A stretch of DNA of 64,000 nucleotides, taken from the NCBI RefSeq assembly GCF_900129305.1, contig NZ_FQVB01000025.1, positions 1-64,000 on the forward strand, written 5' to 3'. Made by a program: the position numbers and the translations under genes. Source of the DNA: Desulfacinum infernum DSM 9756 (lineage in GTDB: Bacteria > Desulfobacterota > Syntrophobacteria > Syntrophobacterales > DSM-9756). The notes under the pieces were generated by a model. The model was not told the DNA's origin. It saw only the letters and a list, made by a program, of their open reading frames with translations, and did no database searches. Below, in pieces: positions 45,008-53,492 of the stretch (position 1 is the stretch's first letter; each line of letters begins with the position of its first letter).

Positions 45008-46939
45008 ATGGAGCGGTACGGAGAGGTTCAGGCGGGTTCTAAATACGAGGCGGTTTACAAGGAATCCATTGAAAATCCATCAGCTTTTTGGGGAAGAGAG
45101 GCGGAAAGACTCGCTTGGTTCAAGAGGTGGGACACGGTCCTGGATGATTCCAACCCTCCCTTTTACCGTTGGTTTGTCGGAGGTGAGCTGAACACCTGCT
45201 ACAATGCGGTGGACGTCCATGTGGAAAACGGGCGGGCGGATCAGGCGGCTCTCATTTACGACAGCCCCGTGACCGACACGGTGACTTCTTTCACTTACGG
45301 AGAACTTCAAGGGCAAGTGGCCAAACTTGCCGGGGCTCTGAAAAGCATGGGGGTGGAAAAAGGGGACACCGTCGTTATCTACATGCCCATGATCCCGGAG
45401 GCCGCCATGGCCATGCTGGCCTGTGCCAGGCTGGGGGCCATCCATTCGGTGGTTTTCGGAGGATTTGCGGCCCGCGAATTGGCTGTTCGGATCGACGACG
45501 CCAAGCCCAAGGCGATTCTTTCGGCCTCGTGCGGAATCGAGGTCAAGAAGGTCATCCCCTATAAGCCGCTTCTGGATGAAGCCATCCGGCAGGCGGCTCA
45601 CAAGCCCGAGAAATGCCTCATCCTTCAAAGACCCCAGGCCACGGCGGAGCTCACCCCGGGGCGCGATCTGGATTGGCGTGAAGCGGTGGAAGGAGCCGAG
45701 CCCGCGGAGTGCGTTCCCGTCCAGGCCACGGATCCGCTCTACATCCTCTATACGTCCGGCACCACGGGCATGCCCAAGGGGGTGGTTCGCGACAACGGCG
45801 GCCACGCGGTGGCGCTGCGCTGGACCATGAAGCACATCTACGGGATCGAGCCCGGTCAGGTCTTCTGGGCGGCGTCCGACGTGGGCTGGGTGGTGGGCCA
45901 TTCCTACATTGTTTACGGGCCTCTGCTCACGGGCGCCACGACGATCCTGTACGAAGGCAAACCCATCGGAACGCCGGATCCCGGTGCCTTCTGGCGGGTC
46001 ATCTCCCAGCACAAGGTGAAGGCCCTCTTTTGCGCCCCCACGGCCTTTCGCGCCATCAAGCGGGAAGACCCCCAAGGCGAGTACTACAAGAAATACGATC
46101 TGACCGGTTTCGAGACCCTGTTTTTGGCCGGAGAGCGCACCGATCCGGACACCTACCACTGGGCGTCGGATCTGCTGGGGGTTCCCGTGATCGATCACTG
46201 GTGGCAGACGGAGACGGGTTGGGCCATCACGGGCAACTTCCGAGGCTTGGAATTCTTCCCCATCAAACCGGGATCGGCCGGAAAGCCCATGCCCGGCTAC
46301 AACGTCAAGATTCTCAACCCCGACAACGGAAGGGAACTGGGCCCCGGACAAAGCGGTGTGATCGCGGTGAAACTTCCTCTGCCCCCGGGGACCCTCCCCA
46401 CCCTCTGGAAGAACGACACCCGATTCAAGGAATCGTACATGGACATCTACCCCGGCTACTACTTCACGGGCGACGGGGGCCACATGGACGACGAAGGATA
46501 CGTCTACGTCATGGGACGGGTGGACGACGTCATCAACGTGGCCGGCCATCGACTGTCCACGGGGGACATGGAAGAGGTGCTCGCCAGACACCCGGACGTG
46601 GCCGAGTGCGCGGTGCTGGGAGCCGCGGACGACCTGAAGGGGCAGGTCCCCATTGGGTTCGTGGTGCTCAAGGCGGGTGTGTCCCGGGATCCCCAGGAGA
46701 TCGTCAAGGAACTGATCCAGATGGTGAGGCAGGACGTGGGGCCCATCGCCTGCTTCAAGAGCGCCGTGGTGGTGGACCGGCTGCCCAAGACCCGCTCCGG
46801 CAAGATCCTTCGCGGCACCATGCGCAAGATCGCCGACGGCGAACAGTACCGGGTGCCGTCCACCATCGACGATCCGGTGATCCTCGATGAGATCAAGCAG
46901 GCCGTGGCCCGCATGGGATACGGCCGCCGGGCTTCCTAA
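45008..46939 (+). CDS. prpE: Propionyl-CoA synthetase (PrpE-type acyl-CoA synthetase)
   Basis: A 643-residue AMP-forming acyl-CoA synthetase. It has the P-loop YILYTSGTTGMPKGVVRDNG, the acyl pocket region WAASDVGWVVGHSYIVYGPL, WWQTETGWAI, and the C-terminal acetylatable lysine in KTRSGKILRG. VRDNGGHAVALRW and NVAGHRLSTGDMEE fit the PrpE/ACSS3 branch better than acetyl-CoA synthetase. It activates propionate (and probably acetate) with ATP and CoA. ATG 45008 with GAGGAGG upstream decides the start. It suits a propionate-oxidising anaerobe; no other methylmalonyl pathway gene is adjacent. Confidence 0.85.
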   Translation: MERYGEVQAGSKYEAVYKESIENPSAFWGREAERLAWFKRWDTVLDDSNPPFYRWFVGGELNTCYNAVDVHVENGRADQAALIYDSPVTDTVTSFTYGELQGQVAKLAGALKSMGVEKGDTVVIYMPMIPEAAMAMLACARLGAIHSVVFGGFAARELAVRIDDAKPKAILSASCGIEVKKVIPYKPLLDEAIRQAAHKPEKCLILQRPQATAELTPGRDLDWREAVEGAEPAECVPVQATDPLYILYTSGTTGMPKGVVRDNGGHAVALRWTMKHIYGIEPGQVFWAASDVGWVVGHSYIVYGPLLTGATTILYEGKPIGTPDPGAFWRVISQHKVKALFCAPTAFRAIKREDPQGEYYKKYDLTGFETLFLAGERTDPDTYHWASDLLGVPVIDHWWQTETGWAITGNFRGLEFFPIKPGSAGKPMPGYNVKILNPDNGRELGPGQSGVIAVKLPLPPGTLPTLWKNDTRFKESYMDIYPGYYFTGDGGHMDDEGYVYVMGRVDDVINVAGHRLSTGDMEEVLARHPDVAECAVLGAADDLKGQVPIGFVVLKAGVSRDPQEIVKELIQMVRQDVGPIACFKSAVVVDRLPKTRSGKILRGTMRKIADGEQYRVPSTIDDPVILDEIKQAVARMGYGRRAS

Positions 46940-46969
46940 GAGCTTTTCTGAAAACGCCGGGGATGACCG

Positions 46970-47102
46970 TTTTTCTCGTAGCGCAGCCCTTCAGGGCTGT
47001 GGAGGAATCTCCGGAGGCCGGATGGACCATCGGCTATGACCTGTCGATTCATGGGCTTGTGATGGCCCCTTTCCGCGGGGCTTCTGCCCCGCGGCTACGA
47101 AA
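46970..47102 (+). repeat. REPIN-like repeat, family A copy 5
   Basis: TTTTTCTCGTAGCGCAGCCC opens and CCGCGGGGCTTCTGCCCCGC with GGCTACGAAAGG closes. It follows the prpE stop by 30 bp. Confidence 0.78.
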
Positions 47103-47103
47103 G

Positions 47104-47130
47104 GTCGGGGCGGGGGTTATCCCCGCCCGC
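47104..47130 (+). repeat. Family C hairpin variant
   Basis: GTCGGGGCGGGGGTTATCCC then CGCCCGC: the same hairpin as 10644 with altered first bases, directly abutting a family A repeat. From 47131 to 47295 nothing further is seen. Confidence 0.5.
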
Positions 47131-47295
47131 TAAGCGCTCGAGCGACTCAACGATTCATCCACGCGTTCGACCGCCCTTCGCCCTCCACACCGCCCATCAA
47201 CCATCACTCCCCCGGTTCCCCTTACATCCGGTCGTCTCTGCACATCCGCCCGAAAACACGAAGGCCCACGCTCCGCGCTCAAGGGCGAATTTCAT

Positions 47296-48480
47296 TCAGG
47301 GGCGCGACGGCTGCGAGGGCCCGAGACCGGGCAGTTGGAGCGCAAAGGCGATGCCGGCGAGTCCCAGAACGGCGCTCAGCAGGTAGGTCCCCTTGAGTCC
47401 GATGAGATCGGCGATAAACCCCACGGCCACCACGATTCCGGACCGGGCCAGGAACGAGATCATCATGTAAAGTCCGTTGGCCGCGGCCGGGCTTTCCTTG
47501 GCATGTTCCTGGACCATGGCCAGCATGACGGGCGTGGTGGAAAGCACCGTCAGCCCGACCAACACCAGAGCCGGCAGGCGGTACCAGCCGGGAAGGACGC
47601 TAAACAATGCCACCGACAAGGGCGCACCCACCAGGGCCACCAGCAACACACGCCTCCGCCCGAACCGGTCGCTCAGGGCGCCGGCACTCAGAACGCCCGC
47701 GACGCCCGCGGCCTCATAGACGGTCAGGGAGATTCCGGCGAGCCACAGGCTTCCCGTTTCCATCTGGACAAACGTGGGCAGGAAGGTGGCCATGGCCGCG
47801 TGCATGAAGCCTCGGGCCACCAAGATCCCCGTAATCGGCAGAAGCAGGTACCTCAGCTGGTTCCAGGTTTCCCGCACCTTTCGATGCGCCGGTTTCCGAC
47901 CCGTCGGCTCCGCCTCCCGGACGGTCCAGTAAAGCCATACCGATGCCAGAATGCCCACCATCATCACCGGGTAGAACCCCTCCAGGCCGAAGACCGAGAC
48001 GGCACCGACGGCCGCCAAAGGTCCCACGGTCCGGGCGAATTCCCCGCCCGTCATGAAAAAGCTCATCCCCCGTCCCTTGTACGGCCCCGCCAGTTGTGAA
48101 ACCATCACCGGAGCCGGCACATGGAAGAGGGCGACGCTGATTCCGGCGGTGAAAAGGAGCGAAAGGAGCACCCCGTAGCTGGGCGCCACCCCGATGAGGC
48201 TCATGGGGACCGCGGTCAGGGCCGGGGCCAGCACCACGAAAAGGCGCACGCTGATCCGGTCGGCCAGCGACCCGATGTGCGGATTCAGCAGAGCGGGAAT
48301 CTGCATGACGGTGGACAAGAAACCCGCCTGGGTCAAACTGAGGGACAGTTTCTCAATGAGCAGGGGCAGAAGCGGGGATAAGAAACTGGAATAGACGTCG
48401 TGAACGAAGTGACAGACGGACAGGGCCAAAACCTGCCCCGTATGGAATCGTTCCTCTTTTCGAACGGCGGCTGCTTTCAT
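47296..48480 (-). CDS. MFS transporter, fosmidomycin-resistance-like
   Basis: A 394-residue membrane protein with about twelve helices. The N-terminal LALSVCHFVHDVYSSFLSPL and the loop GSLADRISVR fit the Fsr-type branch of the major facilitator superfamily; GALSDRFGRRRVLL is the second conserved MFS loop. It should be a proton-driven exporter of small molecules; the substrate is unknown. ATG 48480 after GGAAAGGAAAGG. It diverges from the acetamidase gene across 226 bp. Confidence 0.82.
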   Translation of the reverse strand: MKAAAVRKEERFHTGQVLALSVCHFVHDVYSSFLSPLLPLLIEKLSLSLTQAGFLSTVMQIPALLNPHIGSLADRISVRLFVVLAPALTAVPMSLIGVAPSYGVLLSLLFTAGISVALFHVPAPVMVSQLAGPYKGRGMSFFMTGGEFARTVGPLAAVGAVSVFGLEGFYPVMMVGILASVWLYWTVREAEPTGRKPAHRKVRETWNQLRYLLLPITGILVARGFMHAAMATFLPTFVQMETGSLWLAGISLTVYEAAGVAGVLSAGALSDRFGRRRVLLVALVGAPLSVALFSVLPGWYRLPALVLVGLTVLSTTPVMLAMVQEHAKESPAAANGLYMMISFLARSGIVVAVGFIADLIGLKGTYLLSAVLGLAGIAFALQLPGLGPSQPSRP

Positions 48481-48706
48481 CCTTTCCTTTCCCGGTATTC
48501 GGTCCCTTCACCTGCAGGCGGCGGATTCCAGCCTGGTCCCTAGAAGCAGGCAAGTCTGGCATGTCCCGGAGGAACGGCCATCCGTGCCGGGGGACTCGCT
48601 CCCTTTATGGGATTATGTTAGGCTCGATGCAAGAAATAAGCAGGTGCCGCGGTCGCAAGAGGAAGATTCCCCATCCTGAAACATCCGGAACAAGGAGGGA
48701 AAGCCG

Positions 48707-50014
48707 ATGGCCTCACAATCGCCCCTATGCACCGTTTTTGTGGATCGATTCACCGATGGGATTCTCGACCCATCCAAACCCATGGCGGGACCCGTCAAAG
48801 ACGGCGGGCACATCGTGGCCAACACGGCGCCGGGTTGTTGGGGCCCCATGATCACCCCGGAGCTCAAGGGCGGGCATGAGGTCACGGTGCCGGTGGCGGT
48901 AGAGGGCGCCCAGCCCGGCGACGCCATAGCCGTGCGTATCAAGGACATCACGGTGACGTCCGTGGCCACCGCTTCCGGAACGGACACCTGCCCGGATCCG
49001 AATCGCTTCAGGGGCGATCCCTATGTGGCCAAGCAGTGTCCGTCCTGCGGCGCCTACCACCCAACCTCGGTATGTCAAGGCATCGGACAAGGCGCCGTTC
49101 GGTGTGCATCGTGCGGTGCGGAGGTGTCTCCTTTTGCTTTTGTTCACGGCTATACGGTTGCGTTCGATCACGAGCGGGGCATGGCGGTTACGCTCGACAA
49201 GGCGGGTGCCGAAAGGGTCGCTCGGGATTCCCGGCGATATTCCGCCAAGCCGGACCATTCGGTGCAGCATCCCATCCTTACGTTCGCTCCGGCGGATCTG
49301 GTGGGAGTGGCGACCCGCCTGCGTCCCTTTCTGGGCCAGCTGGGAACAATGCCGGCGCTCCCTTTCCCGGATTCTCACAACGCAGGGGATTTCGCCACGT
49401 TCCTGGTGGGAGCGCCTCATGAATACGCCAAGACGGACGGCGAATTGGCGAGTCGAACCGACGGACACATGGACATCAACAAGGTCCGGGCCGGCGCCGT
49501 TGTGATTTGCCCGGTGAAGGTGGAGGGCGGGGGCGTTTACGTCGGCGACATGCATGCTTTTCAGGGCAACGGGGAGATTGCGGGACATACGGCGGACGTG
49601 GCGGGCCTGGTGACCCTCCAGGTCCACGTCATCAAGGGACTCCGCCTGGACGGCCCCATCCTGTTGCCCCTGGTGGAGGACCTCCCGCACTTGGCCAAAC
49701 CCCTGAGCCCCGAGGAAAAGAAGAAAGCCCGATTGTTGGCCGCCCAATGGGGACTCCAGGGCATCGAGGAAGACGCCCCTGTCTGCTTCATCGGCACGGG
49801 ACCGACCCTCAATGATGCCGTGAATTCCGGTTTGGAAAGGGCGGCCAAAGTCCTGGAAATGTCGGTGGAAGAGGTGAAGAACCGGGCCACCATCGCCGGC
49901 TCGGTCGATATCGGAAGGGCGCCGGGGGTGGTGACGGTGACGTTCCGATGCCCGGTGGACCGACTGGAAAAGATCGGCATCCTGCCGTTTGTGCGTGAAC
50001 AGTATGGTCCCTGA
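48707..50014 (+). CDS. Acetamidase/formamidase family amidase
   Basis: 435 residues of the FmdA/AmdA family, which releases ammonia from short amides. Family stretches include NTAPGCWGPMITPELKGG, VGDMHAFQGNGEIAGHTADV and CFIGTGPTLNDAVN. An inserted segment about residues 108-142 carries two CxxC pairs (CPSCGAYHP and CASCGAE), a probable zinc ribbon as found in the longer members. AAGGAGG before ATG 48707. It is monocistronic and is the last core gene before the tRNA-linked island. Confidence 0.85.
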   Translation: MASQSPLCTVFVDRFTDGILDPSKPMAGPVKDGGHIVANTAPGCWGPMITPELKGGHEVTVPVAVEGAQPGDAIAVRIKDITVTSVATASGTDTCPDPNRFRGDPYVAKQCPSCGAYHPTSVCQGIGQGAVRCASCGAEVSPFAFVHGYTVAFDHERGMAVTLDKAGAERVARDSRRYSAKPDHSVQHPILTFAPADLVGVATRLRPFLGQLGTMPALPFPDSHNAGDFATFLVGAPHEYAKTDGELASRTDGHMDINKVRAGAVVICPVKVEGGGVYVGDMHAFQGNGEIAGHTADVAGLVTLQVHVIKGLRLDGPILLPLVEDLPHLAKPLSPEEKKKARLLAAQWGLQGIEEDAPVCFIGTGPTLNDAVNSGLERAAKVLEMSVEEVKNRATIAGSVDIGRAPGVVTVTFRCPVDRLEKIGILPFVREQYGP

Positions 50015-50150
50015 AGAATCATGCGGGAGAAAACACCTGCGTCCTCCCGCCCTTTGGGATTCGCCGCGGTAGGTGAGGGAGGGGTGTCGGGGCCTTGCAG
50101 GCTCCCCGGGGACCCGTTTGGGCGATCCCTGCCTCCATCCCCCAGTCCCA

Positions 50151-50187
50151 AACAAAAAAGGACGCGAGCCTTTCGGCTGCGTCCTTT
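50151..50187 (-). terminator. tRNA-associated rho-independent terminator, copy 1
   Basis: Minus-strand stem AAAGGACGC / GCGTCCTTT followed by a T run, directly downstream of the tRNA 3' end. It is duplicated at 52161. Confidence 0.8.
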
Positions 50188-50230
50188 GGTTTCTGGTAGC
50201 GGGGGGAGGATTTGAACCTCCGACCTTCGG
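50151..50230. repeat. Attachment-site-like direct repeat, copy 1 (80 bp)
   Basis: It matches 52161-52240 at 77 of 80 positions in the same orientation. It includes a tRNA 3' portion and its terminator. Direct duplication of a tRNA 3' end is the footprint left by tyrosine-recombinase integration. GCAACCTATCCGCAAC occurs on the inner side of both copies (about 50326 and 52141). Confidence 0.8.
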
Positions 50231-50238
50231 GTTATGAG
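50194..50238 (-). pseudogene. 3' half of a tRNA(CAT), Met- or Ile2-type
   Basis: Read on the minus strand: anticodon loop CTCATAA, variable loop, T arm GGAGG-TTCAAAT-CCTCC, the 3' acceptor strand and an encoded CCA. The bases before the loop (GAAAA) cannot pair with the CCCGA that follows it, so the 5' half has been replaced by other DNA. This is a displaced 3' end, not a working tRNA gene. Confidence 0.8.
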
Positions 50239-50738
50239 TTTTCTCGTGAGTGCATAACTTATTGAAATCACATAGGCGGGTGGCCCGAAAAACCCGCCGT
50301 AATCGCGCCAATCCGCAACCTATCCGCAACCATTTTCCGGAAGATTACCTATCCGGCAAGGCCGAAGGGACTATCGGCGGGGATTGGGTGATCTTGGCAC
50401 TACCATGCGATGGCTTCCGGCATCAAGCATCTGGAAAAGGCCGCCAACACCTTGGCGGCTAAAGTCACATCCCGGCAAAATGAATAGGTTACACAAAAAT
50501 AGGAACTTTGGGTTTGGGGCTTGGCGGCTCGGGTGGTGGATCAAAGCCGGCAAGCGATGGGCCGAGAGTCTAGTCGGTGATCGGAGGTGTCTCATTGCCG
50601 TTGACACATTCCGAATGCTCATTTACTCGATGTTTACGTTTCCGCTTTACGTCCAGTAGGGATGTCGTTTGAAGACCTCAACCAGCCTGAACCAGTTGAA
50701 GCCGCGATGTACGAACTGTGCGCAGGGTGGAGGAGTGT
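50239..50738. other. Non-coding island margin
   Basis: About 500 bp between the first att-like copy and the GH18-like gene. No integrase or other gene is seen. It contains two close CCGCAACC units near 50326 that recur beside the second copy. Confidence 0.45.
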
Positions 50739-50803
50739 GGGCGTTCGCGGGCCGCTTTGGCGAGAATACCCGCCTCGGCGGCGGCCGCTGATCCGCGGCG
50801 CCC
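50739..50803. repeat. Long imperfect hairpin followed by GTTAGCC
   Basis: Nested arms GGGCG/CGCCC, CGCGG/CCGCG and GGCCGC/GCGGCC span 65 bp, ending six bases before GCC at 50808-50810 and 11 bases before the gap to ATG 50821. It may extend the 5' UTR of the next gene or be an old recombination site. Confidence 0.45.
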
Positions 50804-50820
50804 GTTAGCCCCAAAGAACA

Positions 50821-51846
50821 ATGAAAAGTTTGCGACAAAAGAAACGTCCGTGGCGCCCGCTTTTTCTGCTGATCGCCATCCTCGGTATGATGGGCCTGTC
50901 TTATCTGCTTTGGTCCCCGGGCAAGACCTTTCAGGATGGGAGACATGACCTGCGTTCCAACGGAATCTGGCTCCAGCATGGCTGGCTCGGGGATGATCAG
51001 TGGTTCCAGCGGAATCGGAAAGACAAAGCTCTCTTTCGGGATGAAGGAAAGATCAAGGCGCTTGCCGCTCTTCTGGCCAACCACGGGATGAAGTATGTCT
51101 TTCCCCATGCCTGCCCCTGCGACCCCAGCGGGAGGATCTCGCCCGTTGATCCGGTTCAGACAGAGCGATTTCTCGACCACTTCGAAGGCTTCCGGGTTCT
51201 CCCGTGGGTCGGCGGGGTCCTCGGCGTCCACTGCTCGCCGCAATCTCCGAAGTGGAGAGACAACTTTGTCTCCTCCGTGGTCGATCTCCTGCGCTTGCAC
51301 CCACGGCTGGCAGGGGTCCATCTCAACATCGAGCCCCTGCCGTCGGGCAACAGGGATTTCTTGCTCCTATTGGATGAACTTCGACACACCATGCCTTCCG
51401 GGAAGATCCTCTCTGTGGCGGCGTATCCGCCGCCGACACGATGGCACCCGTTTCCCGATGTGCACTGGGACGAAGCCTATTTCCGGCAAGTTGCTCAACG
51501 GACTGAACAAGTTGTCCCCATGATGTACGACACAGCCATCAGGGTGCCGAAGGTGTATCGGTATCTGATGTCTTCGTGGACTTCAGAGGTTCTGGATTGG
51601 TCGGGGGATACACAAGTCCTTCTCGGCATCCCCGTTTACGATGATGCCGGAGTCGGCTACCATTTTCCCGCCGTGGAAAACCTGCAGAATGCCCTGTCGG
51701 GCATCCATGAAGGGTTGAACGCACGGAAGTCTCTGCCAAAGAATTACGCCGGCGTTGCCATCTACTGCGAATGGGAAATGGACCGGCAGGAGTGGGACTA
51801 CTTCAGGAGGGAATTTGAGAGAGTCCCGGATGGGCCAAGGCGCTGA
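50821..51846 (+). CDS. Membrane-anchored or exported GH18-like protein
   Basis: 341 residues. An N-terminal basic stretch and one hydrophobic helix (residues about 13-31) give a signal anchor. The body resembles TIM-barrel glycoside hydrolase family 18 relatives: LAGVHLNIEPLPSGNRDFLL sits where the catalytic strand DxxDxE lies, but only the Glu is retained, so activity is doubtful. Later strands VVPMMYDTAI and LLGIPVYDD fit the barrel. ATG 50821 lacks a ribosome site. It lies alone between the two tRNA-end repeats, and a fragment of abiEi abuts its stop. Confidence 0.55.
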   Translation: MKSLRQKKRPWRPLFLLIAILGMMGLSYLLWSPGKTFQDGRHDLRSNGIWLQHGWLGDDQWFQRNRKDKALFRDEGKIKALAALLANHGMKYVFPHACPCDPSGRISPVDPVQTERFLDHFEGFRVLPWVGGVLGVHCSPQSPKWRDNFVSSVVDLLRLHPRLAGVHLNIEPLPSGNRDFLLLLDELRHTMPSGKILSVAAYPPPTRWHPFPDVHWDEAYFRQVAQRTEQVVPMMYDTAIRVPKVYRYLMSSWTSEVLDWSGDTQVLLGIPVYDDAGVGYHFPAVENLQNALSGIHEGLNARKSLPKNYAGVAIYCEWEMDRQEWDYFRREFERVPDGPRR

Positions 51847-51851
51847 ACGGT

Positions 51852-52060
51852 ACCGCCGAAGCGGAAGGACCGTATGGGAGGGAAATCCAGCCGGGGTTCC
51901 TTCGCGCCGCGCGACAGAGCCAAATAGACCTCATGGGGAATTTGGGTCGTCAGATCATGAAAAGCCGGTGCCGAAATAAGGCAAACCACACTGCTGGGAA
52001 TGCGCCTCCCCGCGATCAGGATGTCCGGGTTTTTGGGAGGAGAGCCGTCGGCGAGCCATG
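51852..52060 (-). pseudogene. AbiEi-type antitoxin fragment, copy 1
   Basis: The minus strand encodes VVCLISAPAFHDLTTQIPHE and YLALSRGAKEPRLDFPPIRS, the middle of AbiEi-family antitoxins, with neither a proper N-terminus nor a C-terminus. About 190 bp match 53829-54035 closely in the same orientation, so one is a duplicate of the other. It abuts the GH18-like stop codon. Confidence 0.7.
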
Positions 52061-52160
52061 GAAAAGCCCGGCCTGCGGCGGCGCACTCCGCACGATATGC
52101 GCCGCACGGATGCCACGTTTAGGCTCAGCAAGGGCGATGCGCAACCTATCCGCAACCGGA

Positions 52161-52240
52161 AACAAAAAAGGACGCGAGCCTTTCGGCTGCGTCCTTTGCC
52201 TTCTGGTAGCGGGGGGAGGATTTAAACCTCCGACCTTCGG
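52161..52240. repeat. Attachment-site-like direct repeat, copy 2 (80 bp)
   Basis: Second copy of the tRNA 3' end plus terminator. One change makes the T loop TTTAAAT instead of TTCAAAT, and identity stops at CCGAAGG before the anticodon loop. Together with copy 1 it brackets a 2-kb segment. To its right, 52241-52398 shows no gene. Confidence 0.8.
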
Positions 52241-52398
52241 ACTTTCTTTTATTGTGTTTACTGCAGCTCGTCAAAATCCACCAGCAGAGCCGTGATGCCG
52301 CCGCGCGACCTCACACGCTGTGGAGCTGGTCGGCGACGTTCTGGACCAGCCGACGCCCGCAGGCTGCGACGTTCCTGGCCGGCCGACCCCTCGTTTTT

Positions 52399-52770
52399 TT
52401 ATGGAAGGCCATCGTCTTGGTTTCCCTGGGAAACATCGGCAAGGAGCCGCTCAAGCAGCGGGAGCAATTCCGGGATATTTTTCGTCGCCGTTTCCCACAC
52501 GATCCGGCTGTTCACCCCAAAGTACTCGTGAACGACAATATTGCGCATCCCGCGTATTTCAAACCACGGGATATCCGACGTTCGGGAGACGATTTCCTCC
52601 GGCACATGGGTCGCCGCCTCACCCAATATGGTCAACTGGCGGATGACAGCATCAAAGGTTTTCTCATCCCGGGCAAAACCCTCGAATGTCAACCCCTCGA
52701 CGTAAGCTACTATTTTCCTCGCCGCGTTCAGCATATCCTGAATGCGAAACCGCCACTTTCTAGGCGACAT
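52399..52770 (-). CDS. hepT: HepT-like toxin (HEPN ribonuclease)
   Basis: 123 residues, all helical, DUF86/HepT family. The catalytic motif R-x4-H-x-Y is exact: Arg76, His81, Tyr83 in MRNIVVHEYFGV. HepT is an RNA-cleaving HEPN toxin neutralised when its partner MntA attaches AMP to the Tyr of this motif. Its start lies inside mntA (11-bp overlap), the standard order for the pair. All key residues are present, so the toxin is probably functional. Confidence 0.88.
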   Translation of the reverse strand: MSPRKWRFRIQDMLNAARKIVAYVEGLTFEGFARDEKTFDAVIRQLTILGEAATHVPEEIVSRTSDIPWFEIRGMRNIVVHEYFGVNSRIVWETATKNIPELLPLLERLLADVSQGNQDDGLP

Positions 52771-53056
52771 GAACGGCCTCCCTCAGGATGTCGTCCCTGA
52801 GCGCAGGGTGTAGAGCATCAGGCGTCCCCAAATCCACTTCCATGCCGAGCAATTCGCTCAGCTCACGTTTCAGCCTCATGAACTCAAACAGCCCGACGGC
52901 TGCACCCGGTTCAAACTCAACGAGAACGTCGATATCGCTGCTCGGCCCCACCTTCCCGCGCACCACCGAACCGAATACCGACAAGGAGCGCACATGATGC
53001 CGAGCCAGTAGCGGGCGATTATCACGAAGGATCTTGATGATCTTTTCCTTGTCCAC
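52760..53056 (-). CDS. mntA: MntA-like nucleotidyltransferase antitoxin
   Basis: 98 residues of minimal nucleotidyltransferase. The active site GS-x10-D-x-D is exact: Gly29-Ser30 and Asp41/Asp43 in FGSVVRGKVGPSSDIDVLVE. It AMPylates the neighbouring HepT. GTG 53056 follows GAGGGGGTG and is chosen over the longer open frame, whose extra codons belong to the BrxC relic in a different frame. It begins two bases after the stop codon of that relic. Confidence 0.88.
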   Translation of the reverse strand: MDKEKIIKILRDNRPLLARHHVRSLSVFGSVVRGKVGPSSDIDVLVEFEPGAAVGLFEFMRLKRELSELLGMEVDLGTPDALHPALRDDILREAVHVA

Positions 53057-53058
53057 GG

Positions 53059-53245
53059 CTACACCCCCTCTTGGGACGCGGTGAGATTGACCCGTTTGCC
53101 TGGGTTGAGAAGTCCGGCCGGCTTCTCCCGAATGCTGGCCGGCCAAGATCAAAATCCGCCGCCTTGGCGATCACGGCGGGTTCCACCAGATCGGCGGCTT
53201 CCACGACGGTCTCGGCCTCCAGCTCCCTCACCTCTGGCACATCTT
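53059..53245 (-). pseudogene. BrxC C-terminal relic with a frameshift
   Basis: The minus strand reads VVEAADLVEPAVIAKAADFD, then after a one-base shift IREKPAGLLNPGKRVNLTAS and a TAG. The last residues of the intact brxC at 58235 are EAGDLVEPAVIATTEDL, then VREKLAGLLKSSKRIRI. The two tails align along their full length, so this is the end of a second, non-identical brxC. Everything upstream of it is gone. It ends two bases before the mntA start. Confidence 0.75.
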
Positions 53246-53492
53246 TCTGTCCACCTTCCACTGACCGCTGCCCACTCAATCGAGCCGCGATCTCCCCGCG
53301 GTCCTGGTCAATACTGTTGACTCAAGGGGCGGCAGGAAAGCTGAAATTTGCGTAAAACACTGAAATAGGAAAGGTTTTCATTGTGCCTGCCCGACGGTTG
53401 TACGACAGTGCTCCGTGTCAAAGAGGGAAGCAAAACGTCAAGCTACACGAAAGAATTCGGAAAAAAATGAATATCATGGCACAGAACCTACC

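Noticed and set aside
50194-50238. Functional tRNA gene
   Set aside because: The anticodon stem and the whole 5' half are missing; only the 3' portion remains.
48725-50329. 534-codon minus-strand frame reading through the tRNA fragment
   Set aside because: Shadow of the acetamidase gene; its first part is translated tRNA sequence, a common false protein.
50739-50810. Integron attC site (long hairpin followed by GTTAGCC)
   Set aside because: The R' core-like GTTAGCC is present, but no complementary GGCTAAC-type R'' core lies upstream of the hairpin and no second site follows the gene.
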